64,000 nucleotides of DNA from Haliclona indistincta (taxonomy: Eukaryota > Porifera > Demospongiae > Haplosclerida > Chalinidae), in the NCBI GenBank assembly GCA_964017065.1, contig OZ024786.1:8065047-8129046 (forward strand), given 5' to 3'. The translations under genes and the position numbers were made by a program. Below, in pieces: positions 21,905 through 33,754 of the stretch. A model generated the notes under the pieces. The model ran no database searches and was not told the origin of the DNA. It worked only from the letters and a program-made list of their open reading frames with translations. Each line of letters begins with the position of its first letter. Within the stretch, counting starts at the first letter, position 1.

Positions 21905-22923
21905 TAAAATTTTGCCCATAATTCTTTTAATAGTGGTTGCGAAACAAGTAAAGCTAGTCTCCACTACTCCCACTCTCCTTGATACTCCTTTGTCATCTGT
22001 AAATCCTTCTCCATCTGTCACCATAAGTCCTCGTGAGCCATCGGTAATCAGTAGTCAGTCATCAGTACTAGAAATAATCAGATTTGACATATTTCAACGT
22101 AATAGTAGTAGGTAGTTGTCGGTCAGCTGCTTAATGATGCCTGAGTCACTAGATTAAAACACTATGGTCACATACTTTAGTGTGGTAACAAAGAAAGCAG
22201 AATAGGTAAGTTAGGACTTAAAATTAGTATTTATGATCTTCTAAAACTCTAAGAAAAGATAGTTAACAAAACCGACCATACAACATTGTGAGGAGGACCT
22301 CAATACAGCTAATGAATGCAAGATTTGTGATATTAATAAGCAACAAAGGAAGCCAAACGTGTTATGGAGGAACAAACTGATGTTTGTATAACTACCAAGA
22401 GTGCGTATTGCAGCAAAACGAGCTAATGAACAGAACAAGCGGCTGTAGTGATAGAATGCATACTGCAGCAAAGTGTGTCCCAGTAGCTTTCATGTGTGAT
22501 ATAATAATCCTTGTACATCGAACTATCTACATGTGATCACGATACTATAAAACACAAAGAACCATGCAACTCTGTACATGCTGTCATCCAATCAATAGCA
22601 TAATTATGGCCGGACACCTGAGGCAAATGCATAGTCATGTGGTATACTGGCTATAAAACAATTCAACTTGACACTGAACGTTACTACAAGGCTGACACTA
22701 GTGTTATAGAGCTAATTGAGCACAGTGTGTGTCCATGGCAGACGCTCCCAAGGCAGCAGCACCACATGTACCACAACATGTAGAGCCTGAGATAGTGCCA
22801 GAACCAGAGGAAGATGATGTGTCACATAGGAGGCATATCCAAGCAGTACGTATGTACAATATGTTTGAGAGAACATTCCAGGCATACGTGACAGCAATAC
22901 CACGTGGATCTGTTAGCAATTGA
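21905..22923. repeat. Duplicated segment U, copy 2
   Basis: Second copy of 16745-17697, extending past the unknown exon. The 22241-22471 stretch is near-identical to 17083-17313. Confidence 0.85.
22735..22845 (+). CDS. Unknown gene, candidate first exon (copy 2)
   Basis: Same 37-codon acidic, Pro/Ala-rich exon as at 17587-17697, starting GTCCATGGCA, which is a good initiation context, and ending at donor GTACGTATG. If unspliced, the frame runs on to a stop at 22921-22923 (62 codons). No family is recognised and no downstream exon could be assigned. Confidence 0.45.
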
Positions 22924-25314
22924 AGAAAGATCCAAGACTACGATAGTAGGTTATTTTTACGAGACGTTTCTGTACCAAACTGTGCACTCTCGATAATCCC
23001 TTAGCAAAAACATTGAAGGCAGAAAAGCGAGAAGACCTCTCCGTCATAAATTATTGACAAATATCAGGTACTACATGAAAATAGATACCATGATCATCAA
23101 TCAAGTGCTGCTAATGAATTTGAAAATTTGTTAATAATCAGCCACGCGCCTCAGTTATGCTATTAAATACATGAATGCATGAGTCGGTCCACATCGAAAT
23201 CATGAATCAACTACCGGATCTGCCATATGCCATATCCCGAGCTCTAAGCCGATCCGCTGCTGCCGGTATCGACTCCTGATTGCAGCTCGACCGGTGACTA
23301 TGGTCAGGTACAGCGAATTTCAGTCTATATATAATTGCACTGAAAAGGAGGGAAAGGCTAAATAAGGCATTTGAAATCCTAAAAGAAGAGGTACCCCAGA
23401 CAATAATAGGGCAGCAAAACAGAAAATAATTTAAATTAATTAAATCACCAAAAGAAGGAGAAATAAACTGAAGAGTTCCATGAATTGCTGACATCATAAC
23501 TTAATGTATTACTAGTATCAGTAGCATGTATGTATGTTAATAGCAAACTTGATGTGGTTCTTATAGCATTCTTGTTTTAATTCCCTATTAATAAGAACAC
23601 AGCTTTTGATAACACCCTATAATTATTATTATAGCCATAGTCATTAACAGAGGATTCCTACCAGCAAAAACTCAAAATGTTCCACAATAATTCTAACCCT
23701 GTTGTTGGCTAATAGTACCTACAAAAACAGCAAAGCACATCTCTACATGCAACCAATACAAACATGGCACTAGTATAGGCAGTGTATACTACTGAAGTAG
23801 ACCATTGGAAGGTGGTCAAAACGTTCAAACTAAAGTTTTAAACTACAAATGCATTATGAAAAATAAAGCACCACTGAATATCTTTGAGTAAACATGTGTA
23901 TGTGAAGGCTTTAACATCGTCGGACATACTAGAGCATTATTGACGGCACACGATCATTGATCAATAAAAGGTCATTCAAAAAACACAACTGAAGCCAAAT
24001 GACACAACCATTCCTAAAATTAATAAAAAAAGATCAACTAGCTGTCACTTATTAGTAAACACACTTGTATGCAAAGCTTCAACAACATAATGCTTTCAGA
24101 GATAAATTTAGACAAACTAGAGCTTTTAAATGAAGGCACACAATCACTGTGAGGAATTCAAAAGCACATGAAATATTATTTTTAAATCTCAAAAAATCAA
24201 CTGAAAGTAAACGATTATTGCTAAATAACTTGAAAAGTGAAAAACAATGGATATTTTAAACCAACAACTAGTAAAGAAAAAATAAAACATATCTGATACA
24301 CTTTCAAAAGAAAAATTGAGCTTTTTAACTGAAACATTTTTCTGATACTGTTAAAACCAAATAAGTTAAAAAGAAAAATAAGAAAATAAGATAAAGCTAA
24401 ATAACTCAGCAATGATAATAATTTAAGTTCCTTGTGGTGATCCATATGAACAGAAATTCCCACCACAAAAGGTGGGGTAATGAAATAAATGCCTCTCCCA
24501 TGAGAAAGTATGTGAAACATTTTAAATCTAAAAAAAAATGAAAGTAAACGATCATTGCTAAATAACTTCAAAGTGAAAAACATGATATATTTTAAACCAA
24601 AATATTTTAAACACTTTTTACACAACACTTAACAATATTGAGAAGGTGGATAAGAAGCCACTACTACTGACATTGACCTGTTTTTGCTTAAAAGATGCAC
24701 AATAAATTGTCCTTCTTCTCTTTACAGAGCAAACATATGAAAGAAAATCGTCAAATACTTTCAGAAGTAGAGTAGCAATTCGGTAGAAGTGATATCTTTA
24801 TCAGACAAAATCATCCAAACAGATTGCGTTTATAAGAATGTCATCAATATTCTCATAAAAGGACATAACAAGTTATCTATGCATCAGATACGATTATGGA
24901 AGCAATAATGGAAAAGATTGATAAACAAACAAAGTAATCGAGGAGCGGCTAATGCATCTTGAACGACTGCACGAGGCTGACCAACTAGTAGAGCCGACTC
25001 AATGATCAGCCTCTGACAAAGATGCAGATATTTGATGATTCTGCTAAAAAGGTGAGTTACTGATCATAATGCTCGTACAACAAGGACGAAATGTGTAGCA
25101 CTAATTCTCATGTATTGTAATAGCTTCAAAATTGCCTTCTTTACCTGATAAAAAGCAATTGGTCATGTAAAATGACAATGTTTGGCAGTATCTTTGACAA
25201 CAGACTTGTATCTTCACATTTGAAAGACGGTAAAGATGTTACATACAGAACACCTACTCTCACTTTTGAGGGCATAATAGTCCCTGAAAACAATACTTTC
25301 TTTCAGTTCTAATA
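22924..25314. other. AT-rich interval without supported genes
   Basis: Contains a 60-bp direct repeat (24204-24264 and 24540-24600, GAAAGTAAACGAT(T/C)ATTGC start). A short frame at about 25171-25310 (MTMFGSIFDNRLVSSHL, then TFEGIIVPENN) looks protein-like but is isolated. The rest shows only chance open frames. Confidence 0.4.
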
Positions 25315-25700
25315 AGGATTGTAAACATGAAATGACAGGAGATCGTAAGCATTATATTCTGAAAGAGATAATTTAGCCGAGAATGAACCGTACTAAATGA
25401 GTTACGATTCTTAGGAAATACAAGATGCTGTGTTGTCGTTTTTGAACTCGACTATAAAACGTACTCATTATAATGACTGCTCAAAAAGATGGTTCTATGG
25501 AAATCAAATTCAAATTCCAATTGTCAGTGGACAAGCACAATGACTCTTCATTTTGTCAGAAGCCCAAGAAAAAAAACGTGACAACAAAATAATGATCACA
25601 GTAAAGTATGTGGTGTCAATATAAAAAGGTTTTAGGAGGAAAGCAGTACTACTATGATTACAATGAATAACAAAATTATAATAACAATAAAGTCAAAAAT
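25315..25700. repeat. Duplicated segment Q, copy 2
   Basis: Second copy of 7827-8215, with several small indels. It is not adjacent to any other duplicated block here. Confidence 0.75.
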
Positions 25701-27451
25701 GTACAAATAAAATAAAGGAAACTAGAATGTGATACATAAATTATTGGCATCATTCAATAAAAACTGTCGCAGATTGTAAAAAATGAGATTTTGACTTGGA
25801 AATAAAAAAAACTGCTGACTCAAAACTAAAAAATGAAAAATACAGATCAAAATTAATAAAAGTTACAATTTATTTTGCTCGTGCTATGAATTAATAACAA
25901 CTGCTAACAGTGACCTGATAAAGAGCACATATAAAATGAAAGATTGTAGTACAGTTTTACAATGTTAAAGTGACAATAAGATATCGAAAGCATACATAAC
26001 ACGGACTGAAGAACAATGAATAATGAAAATCTATTAAATATTTAACTGTCGAGTCAAAATATGTAAAAAATAATCAAATAACATTCTAAAGCGCAGTACA
26101 TGTCTTAATCCACAAAAGCAATGGTCGATACAGGAACGGTAGTGAAAATGTGTTAAGTAATGTTACTTGCTATGACTGACACTCTTTTAACTATGATTCT
26201 AAGCTAGCTTGTATGAGTTATACAACAACTAGCACTAGCTAACACAAGTCACTGCAGTACTAAAAGCTAACAATAAACTACTACTACTCAGGAGTTTAAA
26301 GAGACTTCGAGTTACAACATTGCACATACATTGGCAGGCATAAAGTTATCAGTTTAGACAACAACATCCTTTAGGTGCACCTCTCTCGTACGAGCATTCT
26401 CGCTTGATGAATGGCAACTTGTCTCTGGGATGGCTTCGGTCGAGTACATGTAGCTGTATTGGAATTCCAGGAAGCACAAAAGATGTTAGCTGAGTAGAAA
26501 AAATTCCCTGAGTTTGATCTGTTCTTGGATGATCCTGCTGAGCAAGACGCACCATCTCACTAAACTGTTGATCCAAGAAGCACATATTCGAGCCCAGCAC
26601 AATGGAGTTCAAGAGACGTTGACAGAGGTTCGCTCGAAGTTCTGGATCAAATCAGTTCAGTAGGCTTAATCAGGGATCGAAGGACCATGTATAATACTCT
26701 AATCGGCAATTGTCGCCGTGGCAATCTCGATTCTCATGGATACTTAGTTAGAGACCAAAATTTGTATTCGAACAAACATCGGTCCTGCGAAATCAACTCC
26801 TGTACACGATTTTACAACACAATGGTATCAGAATTTCTCAATACAATTAGACAAGATCAATTGATCCCAACAACTCTAGAAAATATATTCACATTCTTAC
26901 TCTCCCTCTCCTGTAGTGCTGTCAATTCTACAGCATGTCCCTATAGGAACGTCTTTTCAGCCAACCATTTTGCCGATTTTCTTGTAGTTAGCAATATTAT
27001 AGTTAGTGCACATCGCGTACTGGTGGAACTTCGTACTGAACAAGCACTTTGTGCATTATGGTCAGTGTTATTAGCAGCACACAAGGCTATGAATCTAAAT
27101 AAAGCAGGCCCTATGTAATTGTATTACATGTACAAACATAATTGTATAGACGAATAGCACTAAACACTCATGGCTATGATCAAAATCAGGACTGAATCAA
27201 ATGGTGAACCAGATGGCAATTAAATACCACATGCATGCACAACTTCACAAGCAAGTGATATCAACCCATACATGCAACATCCAGCTAGTCATACAGTACC
27301 AGCAATAGCCAGAATGATCGCCATATCGTCAATAGAGCCTCCAAAAACTCAGCTTTACGCCTTCACCTACCACCAATTGATGAACCACAGCATATCACGT
27401 AATTGGGATTAGAAACAAGATCATGTGCACATGGTTGTGGCCTAGGATCAG
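25701..27451. other. Mostly noncoding; two unassigned open frames
   Basis: A 143-codon + strand frame (26687-27118, MYNTLIGNCRRGNLDS, ending HKAMNLNKAGPM) and an 87-codon - strand frame (26349-26612, VRLAQQDHPRTDQTQG) overlap no known family. The - strand one has the look of a real exon but lacks clear splice sites. Confidence that either is a gene is low. Confidence 0.3.
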
Positions 27452-27917
27452 AAATTAGCTAAGGCTGGGCGGTATACCTATATGTAGCCATATCACGGTA
27501 TTAATTCAATATTGTGGCGGTATTATGCCACGCGGTAGACGTGGCATATTTAGGGTTGGGCGGAAAATAACATGGCGGCTACACTTAGGCTAAACGCAAT
27601 AATTCACGTATATCCAGGCTGTTGACAAAATCAGGGGTATTTTAACTACCTAGGGGCTATCCTAAGAGGTAAGCGCTTACAATGAGTCTACTAATAAAGA
27701 CTATAAGGCCAGTTGCTATGGGCATGAAAAGATGGCGTCTCGCCTGGAGGCACTAAGTACGGCACTGCCATATCTTCGCCGTACGGGCGTTTCAAGCTAA
27801 TCGAACGTTCTGAAGCTCTTTGCACGATTTGTGCGATTATAAAGAGACCTTCAGAAGCAAAAGAAACCAGGTCTAAGGTGGTAAACCAGAGTTCACGTGG
27901 TCACCCGTTTGTTCATC

Positions 27918-27949
27918 TTCTTTCTTCTTCTTCTTCTTCTTCTTCTTCT
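27918..27949. repeat. (TTC)n microsatellite
   Basis: About ten TTC units in the 5' leader of the hAT element, with one interruption at the start. Confidence 0.9.
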
Positions 27950-28483
27950 CCAGCCAGCATAGGGCCGTGGCGAGTGAGCTATTCAAGACAAAACCTACAC
28001 AGAAACTACACTAGTCGTTGTGAGCAGTGCACCTGATATCTATTTAAGCCTAAAACACTAGCAGAAGCGAGTATTTCCAGGAAAACAGCGATTTTTGGTC
28101 CATAACAGACTCCATTCCATCATTCTGTTTGAACTCCGTTACTAGGTTACGCCTACTCGCGCACGCCCGTGTATGTAAATATTCTAATACAAGCGCACCT
28201 TAGTACAAATTGCTTGTAACCGAGTGCCGTGCTGCCACTAGCAGTGTTCACAGCAGACAACGAGCAAATCTTCACTGTTACACTGGATTTGTCTGTTCAG
28301 GCTTGTAAGAATGCTAGCTTAAGCTTAGCTAATGTTGCATGGTACGTGTTGAATGCATGCAGTGCAGAGTCGATCGCCATGAGCGGCATCATGCAGCTAG
28401 CTAGCCTGCTAAAATAGTTCAAGAGGCTCTTTACACTGTATTAGCATAAGTGCCAACTAAGTCATTAATAAAAAAGAAAAGAA

Positions 28484-28773
28484 ACAAGTAATAAAAACAT
28501 TTTAACCAAAATGCAAGAGATTTAGGGTTGGTACATTTATCGAAAAAGTATGGAAACAAGATTTTGAAATGAAAAGGATTGTAACAATAGCAGTGTAATG
28601 CTACCTCCCTAAATTAACTGCTTTCGATAGTTGTTGTTAATTTAATAGGGAGGTAGCATTACACTGCTATTGTTACAATCCTTTTCATTTCAAAATCTTG
28701 TTTCCATACTTTTTCGATAAATGTACCAACCCTAAATCTCTTGCATTTTGGTTAAAATGTTTTTATTACTTGT
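28484..28773. repeat. Long foldback: about 135-bp inverted repeat arms
   Basis: The left arm (28484-28618, starts ACAAGTAATAAAAACATTTT) pairs with the right arm (28636-28773) almost perfectly, with one 3-bp indel near the loop, around a loop of about 17 nt. It lies between the hAT 5' end and its transposase ATG. No clear target duplication was found, so it may be a foldback MITE or a feature of the hAT leader. Confidence 0.9.
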
Positions 28774-28957
28774 ATAAATTGCGTTTAGCCAATACCGGAT
28801 ATCGATATACCAGAAATACCGACAGTTCATGCGGTATTAACTGGCATACCAATTATAGTAATGTAATATTTTATTTAGCACGTCATGCGTCGATCGCGAT
28901 TATTATCACAGCTGCAAGCGTGTTGATTGTGGACAGCTGTGTTGCAAATAAGCGGCA

Positions 28958-31900
28958 ATGTCATCAACGGAGCTTGTGGCTAAAGCTGGAACAAAGAGCA
29001 TTGTGTGGGAGTACTTTGGCTTAGAGAAAGGGAAAGATGGAAAGGCAATCGATGATGGAAAAGCTGTGTGTCGCAGCTGTCTTAAACGTGTCATGGCCAA
29101 GCAAGGCAATACTTCAAACTTGCTTGCCCATTTGAGAATCTACCATTCCAAGCTCCACTTGGAAGTAAAAACAGCTATTAAAGGAGGAGGAAGGCCACCA
29201 GCACAGAAGGGACCAATACTGGCTAGCCAACCAACTCTAACAGAAGCAGTACAAAACAGCCAAAGATACGAGAGAAAGGGAAAAAAATGGAAAGATATAA
29301 CTGATGCAGTAACATACTGCATTGGCAAAGACTCCCTTCCAATATACTCAGTGGAAAAGCCTGGGTTCAAGCGGCTATTACAGACACTTGATCCGCGATA
29401 TGAGCTACCGAGTCGATCTTACTTCTCAAAGACGGCAATACCAAACATGTACACCTCAACAAGAGAGCGAGTAAAGGACGAGATTGCCCAAGCACAATTC
29501 TTTTCGGCAACAACAGATATGTGGTCAAGTATAGGAATGACACCATATCAAAGTTATACTATTCATTTTATCGATGCTGAATGGAAGCTGCAAGCCAGGT
29601 GCCTACAGACCCAATTTCTTCCTCATGACCATACAGGAGCAAACTTGGCAGAGGCAATGGAAGCAGTACTGGAATCGTGGGAGTTAAGCACAGCTAGACA
29701 AGTTTGTTTAACTACTGACAACGGAGCTAACATTGTCTGTGCAGCAGACCTGCTCACCTGGCCTAGACTATCTTGCTTTGGTCACAACTTACACTTGGCA
29801 ATAACGAATTCTCTGAAAGAAGATCATCGCTGCAATAGAGCAATAGCAGTATCGCGCAAAATAGTAAGTACCTTCAGTATGAGTTGGAAGAAGAGAAGAG
29901 AACTTACCAAAACTCAGATAAATCTCGGACTGCAAAAGCGATCTCTTGTGGCTGACTGTTCAACTCGATGGGGATCATTAGAAAAGATGGTGGGCAGGAT
30001 ATTACAGCAAGAGGAAGCAATCCGTTTAGTGCTTAGTGCAGACAGGAAAACTTCCCACTTGGTACCCAAATGGCAAGATATCGATCTATTGAAAGCTCTC
30101 CACCAAGCTCTTTCTCCTCTCTCCAGCTTGACTGACATGCTCTCAGGAGAGGAGTATGTCACCGTTTCTGCTGTTTTACCAATGTTAAAGCTAATTGGTA
30201 ACAAATTGCACGAATCAGACACAAGACTCACCAAGGACATCAAGAAACATATCAGAGAGGATCTTGACAGACGTTACGATGGTATCCCTGATAGAGTAGC
30301 TGAGATCCTTAATGCTGCCACATTCTTGGATCCCCGTTTTAAGACCAACTACATCAAGGATAGTGATCTAGAATCCACCAAGCAGATGCTGGTCGATGAG
30401 TCAGCAGATATAAGCCTAGCAGGGCTTATGATAACGGTCGGTCATCGGACAAAATCCGAGCAATTTAGTTGCTAGTCCGTGCAATTACGTGTTAAACTGA
30501 CATCCTGTCAGACCAATAATAATTATTGAATAAGCCTCATTCTCGAACCGTGCACGCGCGTGAACGAAGAACAGGCCACGCCCCCAACAGAAATCAATAC
30601 TCGATCGTGCGTGTAAGAGAACCGGCGGTTACTGAACAGTGAATATGGCAACAACAACTGAAGAAGGCCCTCCATCTAAGCGAAGACGAGTCACCGTCAC
30701 TACAGTGAACAAATGGAAGTCTGAACACGACAAAGCACTAGGTACGTGTTTGTGGCTGACGTACGCTAAGTCTGATCGCGATCACGTGGCATCTTTGCAG
30801 TGCTCTATCTGCAAGCAGTTCAACGACAAGATTCGCAGCTGCCGAAACTACAGTTCTGCTTTCGTTGTAGGTTCCAAAAACCTACGCACATCAGCATTTA
30901 AGGATCATGCTGCATCAGAGATGCACAAACGAGCAATGCTGTTGCATACTAAGAGCAAATCAAGTAGTGTTGTTGAATATGCACCGATTGCAAGAGCCTT
31001 TGCCACACTCGATCGTGATGCCGAGAGCAAGCTAAAGCGCAAGTTCGAAATAGCTTACTTGATTTGCAAAGAAGGCATGGCTTTCACTAAAATGGCACCA
31101 CTGTGTGCACTAGAAGAGAAGCATGGTGTCGACTTGGGGATAGGCTACAAAAACAATCAAGCTTGTGCCACTTTTGTTGATTTCATAGCGCAGTCAATGA
31201 GAGAAGAGTTAGTAGAAGTGCTTGATAAAGCCAAGTTTTTTAGCATACAAGCTGATGGTAGCACAGACGTGGCTAATGTTGAGGATGAGCTCTTCCTTGT
31301 ACAGTACTTTGACTCGCACTCTCAAACTGGGAAGGTGTGTGTGAGAAACAAGTTTTTAACAGTAAGGCGTCCTAATCGATCTAATGCACAAGGCCTTTAT
31401 GATTGCTTGGTAGCAGGCCTCTCCTATGTTGGTATCACTGATTGGGAAAGCAAATTAGTAGGATTGGGTTGCGATGGTACTAATGTGAATATTGGAGATC
31501 GTGGTCTAAGAGGGTATCTCGAGGAGACAGTACCTTGTGTAGTAGTGTTTTGGTGCTTAGCACACAGGCTAGAATTGGCTCTGAAGGATGCTCTAAATGG
31601 CACACTATTTGCAGCAATAGATGAGATGCTGTTGAGAGTATACTACCTATACAAGAACTCACCCAAGAAGTGCCACGAGTTAGAGGAAGTGATTGCTAAC
31701 CTTAGAGAGTGCTTGGAGTCAGATGACCTACCTAATGAAGGAGGCAGTAGACCATTAAGAGCATGTGGGACGAGATTTGTTTGCCACAAGGTTGCTGCCA
31801 TTGGTCGGTTAGTTGATCGATTTGGTGCTTATATAAGTCACATTACTGCTCTTTCTGAAGATAGTACAGTCAAGGCAGTAGATCGGCAAAAATTGAAGGG

Positions 31901-33421
31901 ATATGCCAAGAAATGGTGTGATAGCAAGATGCTTATCGGCTGTGCCATGTTTTACGACATACTAAAGCCAGCTGCCATACTGTGCAAAGTTTTGCAAGAT
32001 GATGAGGTGTGTGTTGTAGGTGCTATTGAAGGCTTTTTAAAAACCAGCAGGCAAATAGAAAGTCTGGCAAGCATCACTTTTGATGATCTTCCCACTGTTA
32101 AAAAAGTGCTAGGTCGTATGCAAAATGATGGCATTGAAAACACGTATCAGAGTGTAGTACTCGCCCGATTTGATGAAAGCATCGTTTTTTTGCAGTCCCA
32201 CAAGAATGAATATGTTGAGAAAGTGCTGGCATGCCTAAAAGATAGAGTAAAAGTTCAGCACTCTGATTTGCTCACTCATATTCTAACCATTCTTGCTACT
32301 CAAGGTTGGGAAAAGTCTGATAATACAGATGCTGCACTTGATAAATTAATTACTCACTTTAAGGCACCACTAGAGAAAGCAGGAGTAGACATTTTTGTGA
32401 TTAAAGATGAATGGGAAGACATGACTGACTATGCCAAGCGCTACTTAGACTTAGTACAAGACGATTACCGCACAATCTGGTGGAAAATTTTTAACTCACC
32501 TAGTGCTAATAACTGGAATAACATATTGCCACTAATTGAGCTTATTTTTTGCCTTCCTATGTCTAATGGTCGATTGGAGCGCGTGTTTTCTACTCTCAAA
32601 TTTCTTAAGTCTGACAGAAGAAGTAGTCTTAGTGAAGACAGGCTAGACCATCTTGTCCGCATTACAGTTGAGGGGCCACCAATTGCTCAGTGGGATGCTA
32701 CTGGTGCTGTACAGCTCTGGTGGAAAAGTAAGCAGCGCAGACAAGTTCAGGACACAAGAACTGCACCAACATCGTCACGTACTGATATCTCTGAAGCCGA
32801 TGAGAACTACAGTCTTAACCTAATGGAAGACTGGGACAAATTCATTGCATAAAATTAATTACACAATTTAATGATTTTTTGTTAGTTTCTTTCTGATTCT
32901 CTTCTTGCTTTGTCTACAATAAAATTTGTCTGATCAATTTGCATTAATGTCCTGTTAAAATGAACTTGTTCTGACATTGTGTCAGAATAAAGGCAATTTC
33001 TTATCATAAGCCCTGCCTAGGCTTATCAACGGCAACAAGTCAAGTTGGTGAACTATCCGCTGGTGATCCACCACCTGTCAAGAAGCGTAATCTAGGGTCT
33101 ATGCTCAAGGCAGACAAGGATCAAGATGATCAGGAACAGATGCCACTACTCTCTATCGAGCAACGCATTATTGCCGAATTGAATTGTTTTGAGAAAGCTC
33201 CTCTCCTAGATACAGAAGAAGACCCGCTATTGTGGTGGAAGCTCCAGTCACCCAACTATCCTATCCTATCAACATTCGCCAAAAAATATTTAGCCGTTTG
33301 CGCAACAAGTGCTGGTTCAGAACGCCTGTTCAGCACTTCAGGGAAGATAGTATCTCCACTAAGAGCATCCTTGAAGCCAGAAAAAGTAGAAATGCTTGTT
33401 TTTCTAGCAAAAAACCTCTGA
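28958..33421 (+). CDS. hAT transposase, BED-finger type, split by a nested transposon
   Basis: The first part is 28958-30419 and the second 33021-33421. Between them lies a complete second transposon plus its 5-bp target duplication. Without the insert the frame is continuous at 620 codons. In order: a BED zinc finger (VWEYFGLEKG, CRSC, then HLRIYH), an RNase H-like core with ATTDMWSS and TTDNGANIV carrying catalytic Asp residues, CFGHNLHLAI, STRWGS, LDPRFK, and the C-terminal dimerisation helix pair (SERLFSTSGKI, then LVFLAKN). The product would bind its own terminal repeats and excise the element in the nucleus. As it stands, translation runs 18 codons into the insert and stops at 30473-30475, so this copy is inactivated only by the insertion. 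Confidence 0.9.
30420..33015 (+). mobile_element. Nested hAT-like transposon with 5-bp target duplication
   Basis: The ends are CAGGGCTTATGATAA (30420-30434) and its exact complement (33001-33015). CCTAG lies on both sides (30415-30419, 33016-33020). The element is 2596 bp with a single intact gene. Perfect terminal repeats, a perfect target duplication and a fully open transposase show that the insertion is young. A 5-bp duplication is unusual for hAT, where 8 bp is typical, and fits a divergent hAT lineage. Confidence 0.92.
30645..32852 (+). CDS. hAT-superfamily transposase of the nested element (735 aa)
   Basis: An uninterrupted frame from ATG 30645. The N-terminus carries a nuclear-localisation-like cluster (PSKRRRV) and a TTF/C2H2-like zinc finger (LQCSIC, then KDHAASEMHKRAM). 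The RNase H-like core shows IQADGSTDVANVED and GCDGTNVNIG with candidate catalytic Asp residues, CLAHRLELALKDAL and GTRFVCHK. The C-terminal dimerisation segment reads NGRLERVFSTLKFLKSD and ends LDHLVRI. The layout is like vertebrate domesticated relatives of the ZNF862 / KIAA1586 type more than the BED-type host transposase. It is full length with no internal stop, so the element may be capable of mobility. Confidence 0.9.
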   Translation: MATTTEEGPPSKRRRVTVTTVNKWKSEHDKALGTCLWLTYAKSDRDHVASLQCSICKQFNDKIRSCRNYSSAFVVGSKNLRTSAFKDHAASEMHKRAMLLHTKSKSSSVVEYAPIARAFATLDRDAESKLKRKFEIAYLICKEGMAFTKMAPLCALEEKHGVDLGIGYKNNQACATFVDFIAQSMREELVEVLDKAKFFSIQADGSTDVANVEDELFLVQYFDSHSQTGKVCVRNKFLTVRRPNRSNAQGLYDCLVAGLSYVGITDWESKLVGLGCDGTNVNIGDRGLRGYLEETVPCVVVFWCLAHRLELALKDALNGTLFAAIDEMLLRVYYLYKNSPKKCHELEEVIANLRECLESDDLPNEGGSRPLRACGTRFVCHKVAAIGRLVDRFGAYISHITALSEDSTVKAVDRQKLKGYAKKWCDSKMLIGCAMFYDILKPAAILCKVLQDDEVCVVGAIEGFLKTSRQIESLASITFDDLPTVKKVLGRMQNDGIENTYQSVVLARFDESIVFLQSHKNEYVEKVLACLKDRVKVQHSDLLTHILTILATQGWEKSDNTDAALDKLITHFKAPLEKAGVDIFVIKDEWEDMTDYAKRYLDLVQDDYRTIWWKIFNSPSANNWNNILPLIELIFCLPMSNGRLERVFSTLKFLKSDRRSSLSEDRLDHLVRITVEGPPIAQWDATGAVQLWWKSKQRRQVQDTRTAPTSSRTDISEADENYSLNLMEDWDKFIA

Positions 33422-33754
33422 TCATCATTCAACGGTTCAACCTCTGATCATGCAGTTGCTACATTAAACTCTATAGACTATATAATAATCATTGAACTTG
33501 AAGTTGAACGTCAAATCACTTAGTACATTCAAGTTTGATTCAACCTCTGATCACTATCATAACTTACTACATTCAACCTGTTATTGCTTGTGTAATAAAT
33601 TGTTTACCAATTTAATGGAATACGAATATTAATAGTATATGCAGCTATGAGTAATTACATAATAATTTATTATAGGTATGTAGTTATATCACTATATATT
33701 TTTTGAATATAGTGATACTATATCTAGCAAATACCGCCCAGCTTTAAAATTAGC

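Larger units (their letters stand above)
27460..33746 (+). mobile_element. Complete hAT transposon (6.3 kb including nested insertions)
   Basis: The ends are TAAGGCTGGGCGGTAT and the inverse of TAAAGCTGGGCGGTAT (one mismatch in 16). The flanks are AAATTAGC on both sides (27452-27459, 33747-33754). It carries one BED-type transposase gene on the + strand, a 290-bp foldback in the leader and a second transposon inside the gene. It landed in a sequence that also exists about 0.9 kb downstream without the insertion (34620-34803), supporting the boundaries. Confidence 0.93.

Noticed and set aside
27588..28790. Possible inserted element bounded by the 13-bp inverted pair GGCTAAACGCAAT
   Set aside because: The match is short, no target duplication flanks it, and the interval includes hAT leader sequence and the foldback.
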